From NCBI GenBank assembly GCA_030148665.1, contig JASBSZ010000029.1, positions 1 to 64,000 of the forward strand: a DNA stretch of 64,000 bases, given 5' to 3'. This document shows positions 1 through 7,998 of this stretch, one piece after another (position 1 is the first letter of the stretch; each line of letters opens with the position of its first letter). The translations under genes and the position numbers were made by a program. Under the pieces are notes generated by a model, which saw only the letters and a list, made by a program, of their open reading frames with translations, was not told where the DNA came from and did no database searches. This DNA is from Alphaproteobacteria bacterium. GTDB lineage: Bacteria; Pseudomonadota; Alphaproteobacteria; Rhodobacterales; Rhodobacteraceae.

Positions 1-1071
1 GTTTCCCTCCACGGTGAAATCCACAAGCTGGAAACGCGGCGCATCGGACAGGCGCTCGACCCCCAATGCGCCTATGCCGGGATGGCCTTCGGCGCCCAGA
101 ACGAGGCCCGCCGTAAAGACATGCAATTCGTCGACGAGGTCAGCCGCCAACAAGGCAGCGGCCAGTTGCCCGCCGCCTTCGCAAAAGACGCGGGTCAGCC
201 CTTCGGCAGCCAGAGATTGCAACAGGGAAACCGGTTCGATGCGGCCCGATGCGACTTGGCAGGGCAGCAGTTTTGCCCCGAGCCCCTCCCACGCCGTCCG
301 CAACTCGCGGCGGGCTTCCGGCCCGTGACACAGCCAGACCGGCACATCGCGCGCAGTCCGGGCCAGTTGGCTCATCAACGGCAAGTCGATGTGCCGCGAT
401 GCGACGATGCGCACCGGTTGCCGCCTGTCGCCAAAGCCCCGGACGGTCAGCGCCGGATCGTCGGCCCGCGCCGTGCCCGCACCCACCATGACCGCATCAT
501 GAGACGCCCGCAGCGCGTGCACGCGGCGCCGCGCCGCCGGGCCAGTGATCCACTGGCTCTCGCCGGTCGCTGTCGCGATGCGGCCATCGGTGCTCATGGC
601 GAGTTTCAGCGTCACCCAAGGCCGCCCCTGCTCGATCCGTAGGAAGAAGCCCGCATGGTCCCGCAGGGCCTGCTCGGCCAGAACACCGGTCGTGACCGAA
701 ATTCCAGCGTGGCGCAGGCGTTCGAAACCCTGCCCCGAGACGCGCGGATCGCTGTCCGGCACCGCCGCCACGACGCGCGCCACACCCGCCGTCACGAGCG
801 CGTCGGCGCAAGGTGGGGTCTGACCGTGATGGGCACAGGGTTCGAGCGTGACATAGGCCGTGGCACCATGCGCCGCCCTGCCAGCCTGGGCCAGAGCCAT
901 GACCTCGCCATGGGGGCGGCCGCCGGGCTGTGTCCAGCCGCGACCCACGACCCTGCCGTTCCTGACGATCACACAGCCCACGGCGGGGTTGGGCCAGGTT
1001 CGTCCCAATCCGCGGCGCCCCAGCGTCAGGGCCAGTTTCATCCAGCGTTCGTCTGCCGGATCAAACCCCAT
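1..1071 (-). CDS. ribD: Bifunctional riboflavin deaminase/reductase RibD (3' end cut by the window)
   Basis: RibD makes the riboflavin precursor in two steps: pyrimidine deamination by the N-terminal domain, then NADPH-dependent side-chain reduction by the C-terminal domain. Reading leftward from the ATG at 1071, the deaminase signature HGEVMAL and the zinc-binding stretch TLEPCAHHGQTPPC are visible, followed by the reductase part with KLAMSTDGRIA and FCEGGGQLAAALL. About 357 codons are present. The family is usually about 360-380 residues, so only the last few codons lie beyond the edge. The start is 2 bases after the nrdR stop, so the two genes are co-transcribed, an arrangement common in Proteobacteria. 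Confidence 0.95.
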   Translation of the reverse strand, partial: MGFDPADERWMKLALTLGRRGLGRTWPNPAVGCVIVRNGRVVGRGWTQPGGRPHGEVMALAQAGRAAHGATAYVTLEPCAHHGQTPPCADALVTAGVARVVAAVPDSDPRVSGQGFERLRHAGISVTTGVLAEQALRDHAGFFLRIEQGRPWVTLKLAMSTDGRIATATGESQWITGPAARRRVHALRASHDAVMVGAGTARADDPALTVRGFGDRRQPVRIVASRHIDLPLMSQLARTARDVPVWLCHGPEARRELRTAWEGLGAKLLPCQVASGRIEPVSLLQSLAAEGLTRVFCEGGGQLAAALLAADLVDELHVFTAGLVLGAEGHPGIGALGVERLSDAPRFQLVDFTVEGN

Positions 1072-1073
1072 GA

Positions 1074-1541
1074 TCAATCATCATCTGATTGGGGTGGACG
1101 CAGTTCGTGGACGAATTCCTCGAAATCGTCGGCGGCCTGGAAGTTTTTGTAAACGCTGGCAAAACGCACATAGGCGACGGTGTCGATGCGGGCAAGCGTT
1201 TCCATCACGATGGTGCCGATCTTTTCCGACTGGATGTCGGTCTCTCCCAGGGATTCGAGTCTGCGCACGATGCCCGAGATCATCTGATCGATCCGCTCGG
1301 GGTCCAGCGGGCGTTTCTGCATGGCGATGCGGATGGAGCGTTCCAGCTTGTCCCGGTCGAATTCCTCGCGCTTGCCGTTCTTCTTGATGACCACGAGGTC
1401 GCGCAGCTGCACCCGTTCATAGGTCGTAAACCGGCCACCGCAGGCCGGGCAGGCACGGCGGCGGCGGATGGCGATGTGGTCTTCGGCCGGGCGACTGTCT
1501 TTCACCTGTGTATCAATATTCCCGCAAAATGGGCAACGCAT
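1074..1541 (-). CDS. nrdR: Transcriptional repressor NrdR
   Basis: NrdR is a zinc- and nucleotide-binding repressor of ribonucleotide reductase genes. The 155-residue protein starts MRCPFCGN. Its zinc ribbon uses C3, C6, C31 and C34, followed by an ATP-cone domain from about residue 49 to 139 ([14 protein letters not shown]...). An upstream in-frame ATG at 1598 would add 19 residues absent from the family, so I take the ATG at 1541. It is immediately upstream of ribD. A class II ribonucleotide reductase gene, its likely target class, lies near the far end of this window. Confidence 0.96.
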   Translation of the reverse strand: MRCPFCGNIDTQVKDSRPAEDHIAIRRRRACPACGGRFTTYERVQLRDLVVIKKNGKREEFDRDKLERSIRIAMQKRPLDPERIDQMISGIVRRLESLGETDIQSEKIGTIVMETLARIDTVAYVRFASVYKNFQAADDFEEFVHELRPPQSDDD

Positions 1542-1685
1542 GGCCGTATTCCCTCGTTTTCTGCCTGCTGGATGAGAGGCACTATAGGGGTGCTTCAAGC
1601 CTTTGTGTAGGGGGTAGCCGGCGCCACAAGATGCGGCGGTCGGGAAAGCGGCCTGTTCGCCGCAGGCCGGGCAAAATCCGCAAGG

Positions 1686-2108
1686 TCAGTCGGCCAGGAA
1701 ATGCACCGCCACCTGCCTGTGATGCGGCCGGTTCCGATGCTCGAACAGATACACTCCCTGCCATGTCCCCAGCGTCATGCGCCCCCGTGTCACCGGGATT
1801 GTCAGGCTGACAGGCATCATGGCGGCCTTGATATGGGCGGGCATGTCGTCAGGGCCCTCGCTGACATGGCGTATGTAGCGCATGCTCGGGTCGTCAGAGG
1901 GTGGCACCAGTCGGTGAAAAAAGGCTTGCAGGTCGCGCATGACCTGTGGGTCGGCGTTTTCCTGTATCAGCAGGGAACATGACGTGTGCCGTACGAACAG
2001 GGTCAACAGCCCGTCATCGGCCGCCTGTTCTGCCAGCCAGCGCGAGACCTGCGCGGTGAATTCATAAAGCCCCGGCCCCTTGGTCGAAATCGAAAAGATC
2101 GTCTGCAT
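1686..2108 (-). CDS. yjbQ: YjbQ-family (UPF0047) protein
   Basis: This is a 140-residue protein of the YjbQ/UPF0047 family, small trimeric proteins. E. coli YjbQ has been reported to have weak thiamine-phosphate synthase activity, but the general role is unsettled. Typical conserved stretches are visible: VRHTSCSLLIQENAD near the middle and GTWQGVYLFEHR near the end. The length equals that of E. coli YjbQ. I chose the ATG at 2108 (MQTIFSISTKG); the in-frame ATG at 2138 adds an atypical ten-residue leader. It lies between nrdR and ubiV on the same strand with short gaps (144 bases to nrdR, 33 to ubiV). Confidence 0.9.
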   Translation of the reverse strand: MQTIFSISTKGPGLYEFTAQVSRWLAEQAADDGLLTLFVRHTSCSLLIQENADPQVMRDLQAFFHRLVPPSDDPSMRYIRHVSEGPDDMPAHIKAAMMPVSLTIPVTRGRMTLGTWQGVYLFEHRNRPHHRQVAVHFLAD

Positions 2109-2141
2109 GGGGCGCAGGATACAGGACCCGCGCGGCAAAGG

Positions 2142-3065
2142 TCAAAGACTGGCAAGCGCGCGCTCGACCGCCACCTTTTTCACCCCGGCCTGCCCGTGCC
2201 AGAAACCGTTGGCAAAGGGGGCGGGCAGGTTCAGCGCATCCAGCCGTTTCTGCCCTTCTTCCGGGCTGATCACGCCATCCAGTGCGGCGCGCCAGATCTT
2301 TGCGACCGCCACCATATCGACATCCTGCGGCACCAGCCGGAAATGAGTGATCCCCATCTCGCGCAGCTGTGGCAGCTCGGCCATCAGGTTGATGTATTTG
2401 TGCGAAAGCGTCTGGATGCCGTTGATGGCCAGAAAGTCGTTGCCGTCGAGCGTGCGCAGCGGCATTCCGTCGGGATCCAGCTCGCAGACGAACTGGCAGT
2501 TGTCCTTGATCCGGCCATGGGCGCGGGCGTGATAGCAGCGCGCCGAAAGCGCCAGCTGGGCGCGGCCGAATACCTGAACCTCGCTGCCCGCCCCGACATC
2601 GCGTGCGGCGCTGGCCATGATCGCGACCGAGCTGCCCGGCAATTCGGTCGGCATGGCGAAATGGGTGGCACCCTTGCCGGCCAGATAGCGCAGGGTTTCC
2701 TCGTTATAGGCATTCATCAGCGGCCCGACGCGGAACTTGTGGCCGTCCAGATGCCACAGGGCCGAGGCGTCGTTGATCTCGATCTCGTGGTCTTCGATCT
2801 CGCAAAACCCGGCCATCATGTTGCGTTCGCGTTTCAGCATGATTTCGGCAAGCGAGGAAAACACGACCTTTTTGCCCGCCCTTGTCAGGCGCTCGGCGAC
2901 GTCTTCGTAATATTGTTCAAAGAAGGGACTGCGTTTTGAACAGACCACCTCGCCCAGATAGACCGTGTCAACGGGCGCCTCTTCGGCAATGCGGGCATAG
3001 AATTCCAGTTTCTTTTCGGCCGGCCAGTGAAACAGGATCGGCCCGATCGTCAGGTTCGGTTTCAT
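2142..3065 (-). CDS. ubiV: Ubiquinone biosynthesis protein UbiV (U32 peptidase-like)
   Basis: UbiV works with UbiU as a [4Fe-4S] protein pair that hydroxylates the ubiquinone ring without oxygen. The 307-residue protein carries four cysteines in the pattern expected for the cluster: C42 in EVVCSKR, C177 in ARCYHARAHGR, and C190 and C194 in NCQFVC. It is the last gene of ubiT-ubiU-ubiV, starting 4 bases after the ubiU stop. The operon is preceded by an FNR-type box, consistent with use under low oxygen. Confidence 0.94.
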   Translation of the reverse strand: MKPNLTIGPILFHWPAEKKLEFYARIAEEAPVDTVYLGEVVCSKRSPFFEQYYEDVAERLTRAGKKVVFSSLAEIMLKRERNMMAGFCEIEDHEIEINDASALWHLDGHKFRVGPLMNAYNEETLRYLAGKGATHFAMPTELPGSSVAIMASAARDVGAGSEVQVFGRAQLALSARCYHARAHGRIKDNCQFVCELDPDGMPLRTLDGNDFLAINGIQTLSHKYINLMAELPQLREMGITHFRLVPQDVDMVAVAKIWRAALDGVISPEEGQKRLDALNLPAPFANGFWHGQAGVKKVAVERALASL

Positions 3066-3069
3066 TTCG

Positions 3070-4080
3070 TCACCGCCATGTCTTGCTTTTGAACGCGCCT
3101 TCGGTCTGTTTCTGCCCCTCGGTCAGGGCGATGAGGTCGGCAAGAGGGGGCTCTTCGCCCGCCATGATCGCATCCACCGCCTTGCGAAAGGATGACACGA
3201 CATTCTTGACATAGGCGCGCGAACGCTGGCGGCCCTCGATCTTCAGCGCATTGACCCCGGCCGCCATCAGATCGGGCAGCAGGGATGACAGGTTCAGGCT
3301 GATCGGTTCCTCGAAGGCGTAATAGCCTTCGTTGCGCGCGGGCGTCAGATAGCGGCCCTTGCAGATGGTGGGATAGCCGGCGGTTTCGTTGCAGGAAAAA
3401 CAGTCGATGGTGAAATCGCCCAGCCGGGTCGAAAGGTTGCCTTCCTCGTCGCGGCGGTATTCCACATCCGCGGCCGGCGAGCAGACGCCGTCATAGTTGG
3501 TCGATTGTCCGGTGATATAGTTGGTCAGCGAACAGCGCCCTTCGACCATCAGGCCGTGATTGCCGAATATGAAGGTTTCGATCTCGCACGGGATTTCGCG
3601 TGCGATGGCCTTTATTTCGGAAACCGTCAGGATCCGCGGCAGTACGACGCGCTTGACGCCGAATTCGCGGCAGTACCACTTGATCGCCTCGGGGCTGGAG
3701 GCTGCGGCCTGCACCGAAAGATGCAGTCTGATATCGGGGTGGTTGCGTGCGATGTAGTCGGCAACGCCGATGTCGGCAACGATATAGGCATCGACCCCGA
3801 GGCGGGCGCCCAGATCGACTGCATCGCGCCATAGGTCAACCTTGCCCGCAGGCGGAAAGGTGTTGATAGCCAGCAGCACCTTGGTGCCGTTTTCATGGGC
3901 GTGCCTGATCGCGCGCTCGAGCTCGCCGGGGGTAAAGTTGAGGCCGGGAAAGTTGCGCGCGTTGGTGGCGTTCTGAAAGCCGCAGTAAACGGCATCGGCG
4001 CCCGCCTCGACGGCGGTACGCATGGCGGCGGGGGTGCCGGCCGGACAGACCAGTTCTGGCGGTCTCATGTTGGTCCTCAT
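3070..4080 (-). CDS. ubiU: Ubiquinone biosynthesis protein UbiU (U32 peptidase-like)
   Basis: UbiU is the partner of UbiV in oxygen-independent ubiquinone hydroxylation. The 336-residue protein opens with the U32-family stretch ELVCPAGTPAAMRTAVEAG and has candidate cluster cysteines at C183 (EGRCSLTNY), C200, C227, C230 and C240 (YPTICKGRY). Family proteins use four cysteines, and which of these serve was not resolved here. The ATG overlaps the ubiT stop as ATGA, indicating translational coupling. An alternative start five codons in (MRPPELVCP) is possible. Confidence 0.93.
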   Translation of the reverse strand: MRTNMRPPELVCPAGTPAAMRTAVEAGADAVYCGFQNATNARNFPGLNFTPGELERAIRHAHENGTKVLLAINTFPPAGKVDLWRDAVDLGARLGVDAYIVADIGVADYIARNHPDIRLHLSVQAAASSPEAIKWYCREFGVKRVVLPRILTVSEIKAIAREIPCEIETFIFGNHGLMVEGRCSLTNYITGQSTNYDGVCSPAADVEYRRDEEGNLSTRLGDFTIDCFSCNETAGYPTICKGRYLTPARNEGYYAFEEPISLNLSSLLPDLMAAGVNALKIEGRQRSRAYVKNVVSSFRKAVDAIMAGEEPPLADLIALTEGQKQTEGAFKSKTWR

Positions 4081-4601
4081 GATTTCTTGCGTGCGCTGGC
4101 GCGTCTGAGTGCCGACAGCATGGCGCGGCCGGGCGGGCCGAACATGTCGGCGACGGATTGGGCGATCGAGCCATCGACGTCATCCAGCGCATTGCGCAGG
4201 CAGACCACGGCCTCGGTATTGCCGGTGATGGTGAGATCGCGCGAAAAGAACAGGGCGTCGCCATCGGCATCGCCATCGACCAGCCCCAGCAGATCGAGAA
4301 ACCCGCCGCGGATTTCGGCGTCGGCCTCGGGCTTGCGGCTGCGCGCAACCGCCCGGAACAACAGGTCCTCGGGGTCGGGCCGCAGATGCAGCACAAAGGG
4401 CAGGCTGGTCACGTCGATGATGAAGTTGGCCGACTTGTGCGGCCCCAGCCGGTTGAACATGTCCGGGTTCTGCGACGCGATGCGGGTGACGATCCGCCTC
4501 AGGACCGGCTGCAGCAGAAACAGCGGCAGGGGCGGCGCGGGCAGAAATGTGCGTGCCCTGGCATTGTCGTCGGTGGGTGGATAGGGAGTCACGGGTTCCA
4601 T
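4077..4601 (-). CDS. ubiT: Ubiquinone biosynthesis accessory factor UbiT (SCP2 sterol-carrier fold)
   Basis: UbiT is a lipid-binding accessory factor of the anaerobic ubiquinone pathway, thought to hold the hydrophobic intermediates. The 174-residue protein has the SCP2-like pattern: an N-terminal helix pair (PLPLFLLQPVLRRIV), the region around FIIDVTSLPFVLHLRPDPEDL, and RDLTITGNTEAVVCLRNALDD. It is first in the ubiTUV operon. No Shine-Dalgarno sequence is evident before the ATG at 4601, and the predicted transcription start falls next to it. The mRNA may therefore be leaderless, or the GTG at 4592 may be used. Confidence 0.88.
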   Translation of the reverse strand: MEPVTPYPPTDDNARARTFLPAPPLPLFLLQPVLRRIVTRIASQNPDMFNRLGPHKSANFIIDVTSLPFVLHLRPDPEDLLFRAVARSRKPEADAEIRGGFLDLLGLVDGDADGDALFFSRDLTITGNTEAVVCLRNALDDVDGSIAQSVADMFGPPGRAMLSALRRASARKKS

Positions 4602-4636
4602 GGCCGCCGCTCTAGACCAATGTCGTGCGGTTGGAA

Positions 4637-4650
4637 TTGACCGTGATCAA
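4637..4650 (-). promoter_or_regulatory. FNR/FnrL-type box in front of ubiTUV
   Basis: The sequence TTGACCGTGATCAA matches the FNR consensus TTGAT-N4-ATCAA with one mismatch. Read toward ubiT, its centre (4643.5) is exactly 32 bases from the centre of a possible -10 hexamer TAGAGC (4614 down to 4609), the spacing of a class II FNR-activated promoter. Toward the divergent gene at 4811 the same distance gives TTCCGC, a poor -10. The assignment to ubiTUV is therefore inference from geometry plus the known anaerobic role of these genes. Confidence 0.68.
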
Positions 4651-4810
4651 GAATTGACCATGAATTCCGATTTTCCGCGCACCTGCTGGAGCGTATTGCT
4701 TTCGGGCGATGGTCGGTCGGCCCGGCCCGGGTCTCTGCAGGGCTTGAAATATCGGGGCGGATGGCGCAGGAGAGGTGTATTCACGTGATCAGGTGACAAG
4801 GAATCGACAG

Positions 4811-5329
4811 ATGAAACTGGCCTTCGTGACATCCGCCAGGAGGGGCGAGATCGACCGCCTCTTGTCCGAGACCGCGAAGCGGCTGGAAAGCGAGGGCGTG
4901 CGTCTGTCGGGCGTGGTCAAGATTTTCGACGAAAACCCGGCCCATGATCACGTCTGCGACATGGATGTCAGGGTTCTGCCCGACGGGCCTGCGATCACGA
5001 TTACCCAGTCTCTTGGGCGCGAGTCGTCCTCATGTCGGCTGAACCCGGCCGCGATCGAAGAGGCTGCAGCCGCCGTCGAGAAACATGCGGGCAAGGATTC
5101 CCAGCTGTTCATCCTGAACAAGTTTGGCCCGCAAGAGGCTGACGGCCATGGCTTCAGGGCGATCATCGCATCGTCGCTGGAACAGGGCGTTCCGGTCCTG
5201 CTGGGGGTCGGGCCGACCATGCTGGAGCCATTCCAGGCCTTTGCCGCGGGGCTGGCCGAGGAACTGCCTGACGATCTGGATGCAATCCACGCCTGGTGTT
5301 TGCAAGCGGTGGGAAAGACGGCCGACTGA
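4811..5329 (+). CDS. DUF2478 family protein (THEP1-like NTPase relative)
   Basis: This 172-residue protein has the DUF2478 pattern: an N-terminal strand (MKLAFVTSARRGEID), a central ...QLFILNKFGPQEADGHGF... segment, and LLGVGPTMLEPFQAFAAGL near the end. The family is distantly related to nucleoside-triphosphatase proteins and is often found near molybdate uptake or molybdenum cofactor genes, but no such gene is adjacent here. I took the ATG at 4811; the reading frame stays open upstream to 4775. It precedes miaB by 69 bases on the same strand. Function unknown. Confidence 0.7.
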   Translation: MKLAFVTSARRGEIDRLLSETAKRLESEGVRLSGVVKIFDENPAHDHVCDMDVRVLPDGPAITITQSLGRESSSCRLNPAAIEEAAAAVEKHAGKDSQLFILNKFGPQEADGHGFRAIIASSLEQGVPVLLGVGPTMLEPFQAFAAGLAEELPDDLDAIHAWCLQAVGKTAD

Positions 5330-5398
5330 TTGCAATGCACGGGCCGAGGGTGTATTCGGCGCCGATGTGAAAATCCGTTCAGGGATGCAGGTGCCGCA

Positions 5399-6730
5399 AT
5401 GCCGCAAAAGCGCAAACTTTTCGTCAAGACCTATGGCTGTCAGATGAATGTCTATGACAGCGAGCGCATGGAATCCGCGCTGGGTGTTTCAGGCTACGAG
5501 GCAACCGACACGCCCGATGATGCCGATCTGATCCTGCTGAACACCTGCCATATCCGCGAAAAGGCCGCCGAAAAGGTGTATTCCGAGCTGGGGCGTTTCA
5601 AGCCGCTCAAGGCCGACAATCCCGACCTCAAGATTGCGGTCGCGGGTTGTGTCGCCCAGGCCGAGGGCGAGGAAATCATCCGCCGCCAGCCGATGGTCGA
5701 TATCGTCGTCGGCCCGCAGGCCTATCACCGCCTGCCGGCGCTGGAAAAATCGGCGCGCGCCGGTGAAAAGGTGATCGATACCGATTTCCCCGAAGAGGAC
5801 AAGTTCGACCATCTGCCCCGGCGCGCGGCGCGTGGCCCCCGGATGCGCCGGGCGCCGACCGCCTTTCTGACCGTGCAGGAGGGCTGTGACAAGTTCTGCG
5901 CCTTTTGCGTCGTGCCTTATACCCGTGGCATGGAGGTCAGCCGCCCGCCCGCCCGCATCCTGGCCGAGGCGCGCGATCTGGTTGAACGCGGCGTGGTCGA
6001 GATCACCCTGCTGGGTCAGAACGTAAACGCCTATCACGGTGCTGGCGAGGGGGGCGACTGGTCGCTTGCCCGCCTCATCCGTGAACTGGCGCAGGTTGAC
6101 GGGCTTGAACGCATCCGTTTCACCACCAGCCACCCCAACGACATGCAGGACGATCTGATCGCCGCCTTTGGCGAGGTGGACAAGCTGATGCCCTATCTGC
6201 ATCTGCCGGTGCAATCGGGTTCGGACAGGATCCTCAAGGCGATGAACCGCAAGCATACGGCCGAAAGCTATATCCGGCTGATCGAGCGCATCCGTGCCGC
6301 GCGGCCCGATCTGTTGTTGTCGGGCGATTTCATCGTTGGCTTTCCCGGTGAAACCGAGGCCGATTTCCAGGATACGATGGCGCTGGTCGAGACGGTGAAA
6401 TACGGGCAGGCCTACAGCTTCAAATACTCGGCCCGCCCAGGCACTCCGGCGGCCGAGCTGGACGAGGTTTCTCCTGTGGACAAATCCGACCGCCTGGCCC
6501 GCCTGCAGGCCCTTTTGACAGCCCAGCAAAGGGACGCCCAGGACGCGATGGTGGGGCGCGATGTCAGCGTTCTTTTCGAAAGGTCCGGCCGCCTTGAGGG
6601 CCAGCTTGTCGGCAAGAGCGAATATCTACATGCGGTATATGCCAATGCCGATCCCTCTAGCCTTGGTAAGGTCGTGACGGTTCGCATCATGGAATCAGGG
6701 CCGAATTCGCTGGCCGGCAGGGTTGTCTGA
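5399..6730 (+). CDS. miaB: tRNA-2-methylthio-N6-dimethylallyladenosine synthase MiaB
   Basis: MiaB is a radical-SAM methylthiotransferase that modifies A37 of tRNAs reading UNN codons. The 443-residue protein has the N-terminal methylthiotransferase domain with cluster cysteines C14 (KTYGCQMN), C50 ([10 protein letters not shown]) and C84 (VAGCVAQ). The radical-SAM motif follows at C163, C167 and C170 (CDKFCAFC), with a TRAM domain at the C terminus. I chose the ATG at 5399 because [14 protein letters not shown] matches the family start; the upstream extension is not family-like. A terminator hairpin follows at 6799-6829. Confidence 0.96.
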   Translation: MPQKRKLFVKTYGCQMNVYDSERMESALGVSGYEATDTPDDADLILLNTCHIREKAAEKVYSELGRFKPLKADNPDLKIAVAGCVAQAEGEEIIRRQPMVDIVVGPQAYHRLPALEKSARAGEKVIDTDFPEEDKFDHLPRRAARGPRMRRAPTAFLTVQEGCDKFCAFCVVPYTRGMEVSRPPARILAEARDLVERGVVEITLLGQNVNAYHGAGEGGDWSLARLIRELAQVDGLERIRFTTSHPNDMQDDLIAAFGEVDKLMPYLHLPVQSGSDRILKAMNRKHTAESYIRLIERIRAARPDLLLSGDFIVGFPGETEADFQDTMALVETVKYGQAYSFKYSARPGTPAAELDEVSPVDKSDRLARLQALLTAQQRDAQDAMVGRDVSVLFERSGRLEGQLVGKSEYLHAVYANADPSSLGKVVTVRIMESGPNSLAGRVV

Positions 6731-6798
6731 AGTCTTGTCCGAACTGTGACAATTATATGTCTGTTTCGCTATTGCGCCTGATTTGACAGGCATTTTGC

Positions 6799-6829
6799 AA
6801 ACAATCGCCCGGGCAGCCCGTGATTGTTT
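6799..6829 (+). terminator. Rho-independent-like terminator after miaB
   Basis: AAACAATC (6799-6806) pairs with GATTGTTT (6822-6829), enclosing an inner CGGG-CAG-CCCG hairpin, and is followed by a T-containing stretch. It lies 69 bases after the miaB stop. The outer arms are A/T-rich, so it may also terminate in the opposite direction. Confidence 0.6.
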
Positions 6830-6861
6830 ATCTCCCTGTGGATAATCTGTGGAAAAATACC

Positions 6862-6889
6862 TTCACTTGAGCGCGAATTTTGTTAGAAT
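6862..6889 (+). promoter_or_regulatory. Putative sigma-70 promoter of the OmpA-domain gene
   Basis: TTCACT (6862-6867), a 16-base spacer and TAGAAT (6884-6889) resemble -35 and -10 elements, ending 78 bases before the ATG at 6968. This rests on a visual match only. Confidence 0.4.
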
Positions 6890-6967
6890 CGATGGCAATT
6901 ACACGGGTGGAGGCAGCAGCGCCGGAATGTGAATCCGTTCCGGCCAAGAGCGTATAGGCAGAGGGCG

Positions 6968-7534
6968 ATGAAAGCATATTCACGTTTATACAAGCTGGCG
7001 CGCATCTGGATTGCGGTCGTGGCCAGCGTACTGGTCCTGACGGATGCGGCAACGGCGGGGCACACCGCCGGTCACAGCGAAAGATATGTCCCGGGCATCT
7101 GGGTCGATCCCGACGGTTGCGAACACTGGGTAATGGATGACGGCTGGGAAGGTTACATGACCCCCAACGTCACCCCCGATGGCATTCCTGTCTGTCGCAG
7201 GGTACAGGCGTGCCTGGTCGAGAACTCGGATCAGCTGTTTGCCGTGGACAAGAGCTATATCAACCCGGCAAACCGCAAGCGTCTGGCAGATTTCTTTCGC
7301 AATGCGGGGGCAACGTCCTATGTGATCTATGGCCATACCGACAGCACCGCGTCGGATGCCTACAACATGCGATTATCGCTCAGGCGGGCCGAGGCCGTGG
7401 CGGCGATCGCCCGATCCGTGGGCGCGCGGGTCTCGAAGGTGCGCGGATTCGGCGAGAGACAGCCCATCGCATCGAACAAGACGGCCTATGGGCGATCGCG
7501 CAATCGCCGTGTCGAAGTCATCTGTATCAAATAA
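6968..7534 (+). CDS. Secreted OmpA-domain protein with N-terminal Trp/Cys domain
   Basis: The 188-residue protein begins with a signal peptide (about residues 1-30, IWIAVVASVLVLTDAATAG). A short domain GIWVDPDGCEHWVMDDGWEGYM...GIPVC follows. It ends in a C-terminal OmpA/MotB-type peptidoglycan-binding domain: NPANRKRLADFF, the YGHTDSTASDAYNMRLSLRRAEAV core, and RNRRVEV at the end. It is therefore probably exported and tethered to peptidoglycan. No lipobox is seen. The N-terminal domain recurs in the next gene, 15 bases downstream, so the pair is likely co-transcribed and functionally linked. The role of that domain is unknown. Confidence 0.85.
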   Translation: MKAYSRLYKLARIWIAVVASVLVLTDAATAGHTAGHSERYVPGIWVDPDGCEHWVMDDGWEGYMTPNVTPDGIPVCRRVQACLVENSDQLFAVDKSYINPANRKRLADFFRNAGATSYVIYGHTDSTASDAYNMRLSLRRAEAVAAIARSVGARVSKVRGFGERQPIASNKTAYGRSRNRRVEVICIK

Positions 7535-7549
7535 TCGGGGGAAAGCGCG

Positions 7550-7849
7550 ATGAAACCTGTTCAGGGAATGATCCTCGGATTCGCAGCCTTGGTCGCCGCG
7601 TGTACGCAGATCCCGATTGGCCCCGACAAGTCGGTGGACCAGGGGCCGTTCAACATCCACCCCCTCAGCAAGATGAAGGCAGGTATCTGGGTCGATCCGA
7701 ACGGTTGTGACCAGTGGATCATAGATGACGGCGCCGAAGGGTACATGTCGGCGCGGCTGGATCGTTACGGCAAACCGGTCTGCTCGGGCATCGCAAAGCC
7801 GACCTATACCGTCGGCAAGTTCAAGAACTGGGTGCCGGATCCCCTTTGA
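7550..7849 (+). CDS. Small lipoprotein sharing the Trp/Cys domain of its neighbour
   Basis: The 99-residue protein has a lipoprotein signal: a hydrophobic stretch ending LVAAC with C18 as the predicted lipidated cysteine. The rest is almost only the domain GIWVDPNGCDQWIIDDGAEGYM...GKPVC, which matches the preceding OmpA-domain protein closely. Two cysteines in the domain (after the first GC and in PVC) could form a disulphide. Residue 19 is T rather than D, compatible with outer-membrane sorting if the Lol rules of E. coli apply. Function unknown. Confidence 0.8.
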   Translation: MKPVQGMILGFAALVAACTQIPIGPDKSVDQGPFNIHPLSKMKAGIWVDPNGCDQWIIDDGAEGYMSARLDRYGKPVCSGIAKPTYTVGKFKNWVPDPL

Positions 7850-7872
7850 TGACGGCAGACACATCTTTCGGG

Positions 7873-7901
7873 CGGGCCGTGGGGTGTGACCTCACGGCCC
7901 G
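7873..7901 (+). terminator. Terminator hairpin after the lipoprotein gene
   Basis: CGGGCCGTG (7873-7881) pairs perfectly with CACGGCCCG (7893-7901) around an 11-base loop, followed by TTGTCTGTT. It lies 24 bases after the stop at 7849 and ends the two-gene unit. Confidence 0.75.
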
Positions 7902-7998
7902 TTGTCTGTTGCATCAGGTGAATTTTTCGTGCAGGGCCTTGCCGCGCGCCGGTCGAATGGGCAGCATGAAGATGAATGACTGAACCACGGAGAACCCT

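Noticed and set aside
4637-4810. FNR box as activator of the divergent DUF2478 gene
   Set aside because: At the required 32-base distance on the plus strand there is only TTCCGC, a poor -10. The ubiT direction fits better.
6837-6845. Perfect DnaA-box sequence TGTGGATAA
   Set aside because: A single box with no cluster, no A/T-rich unwinding region and no replication genes nearby; likely chance or minor regulation.
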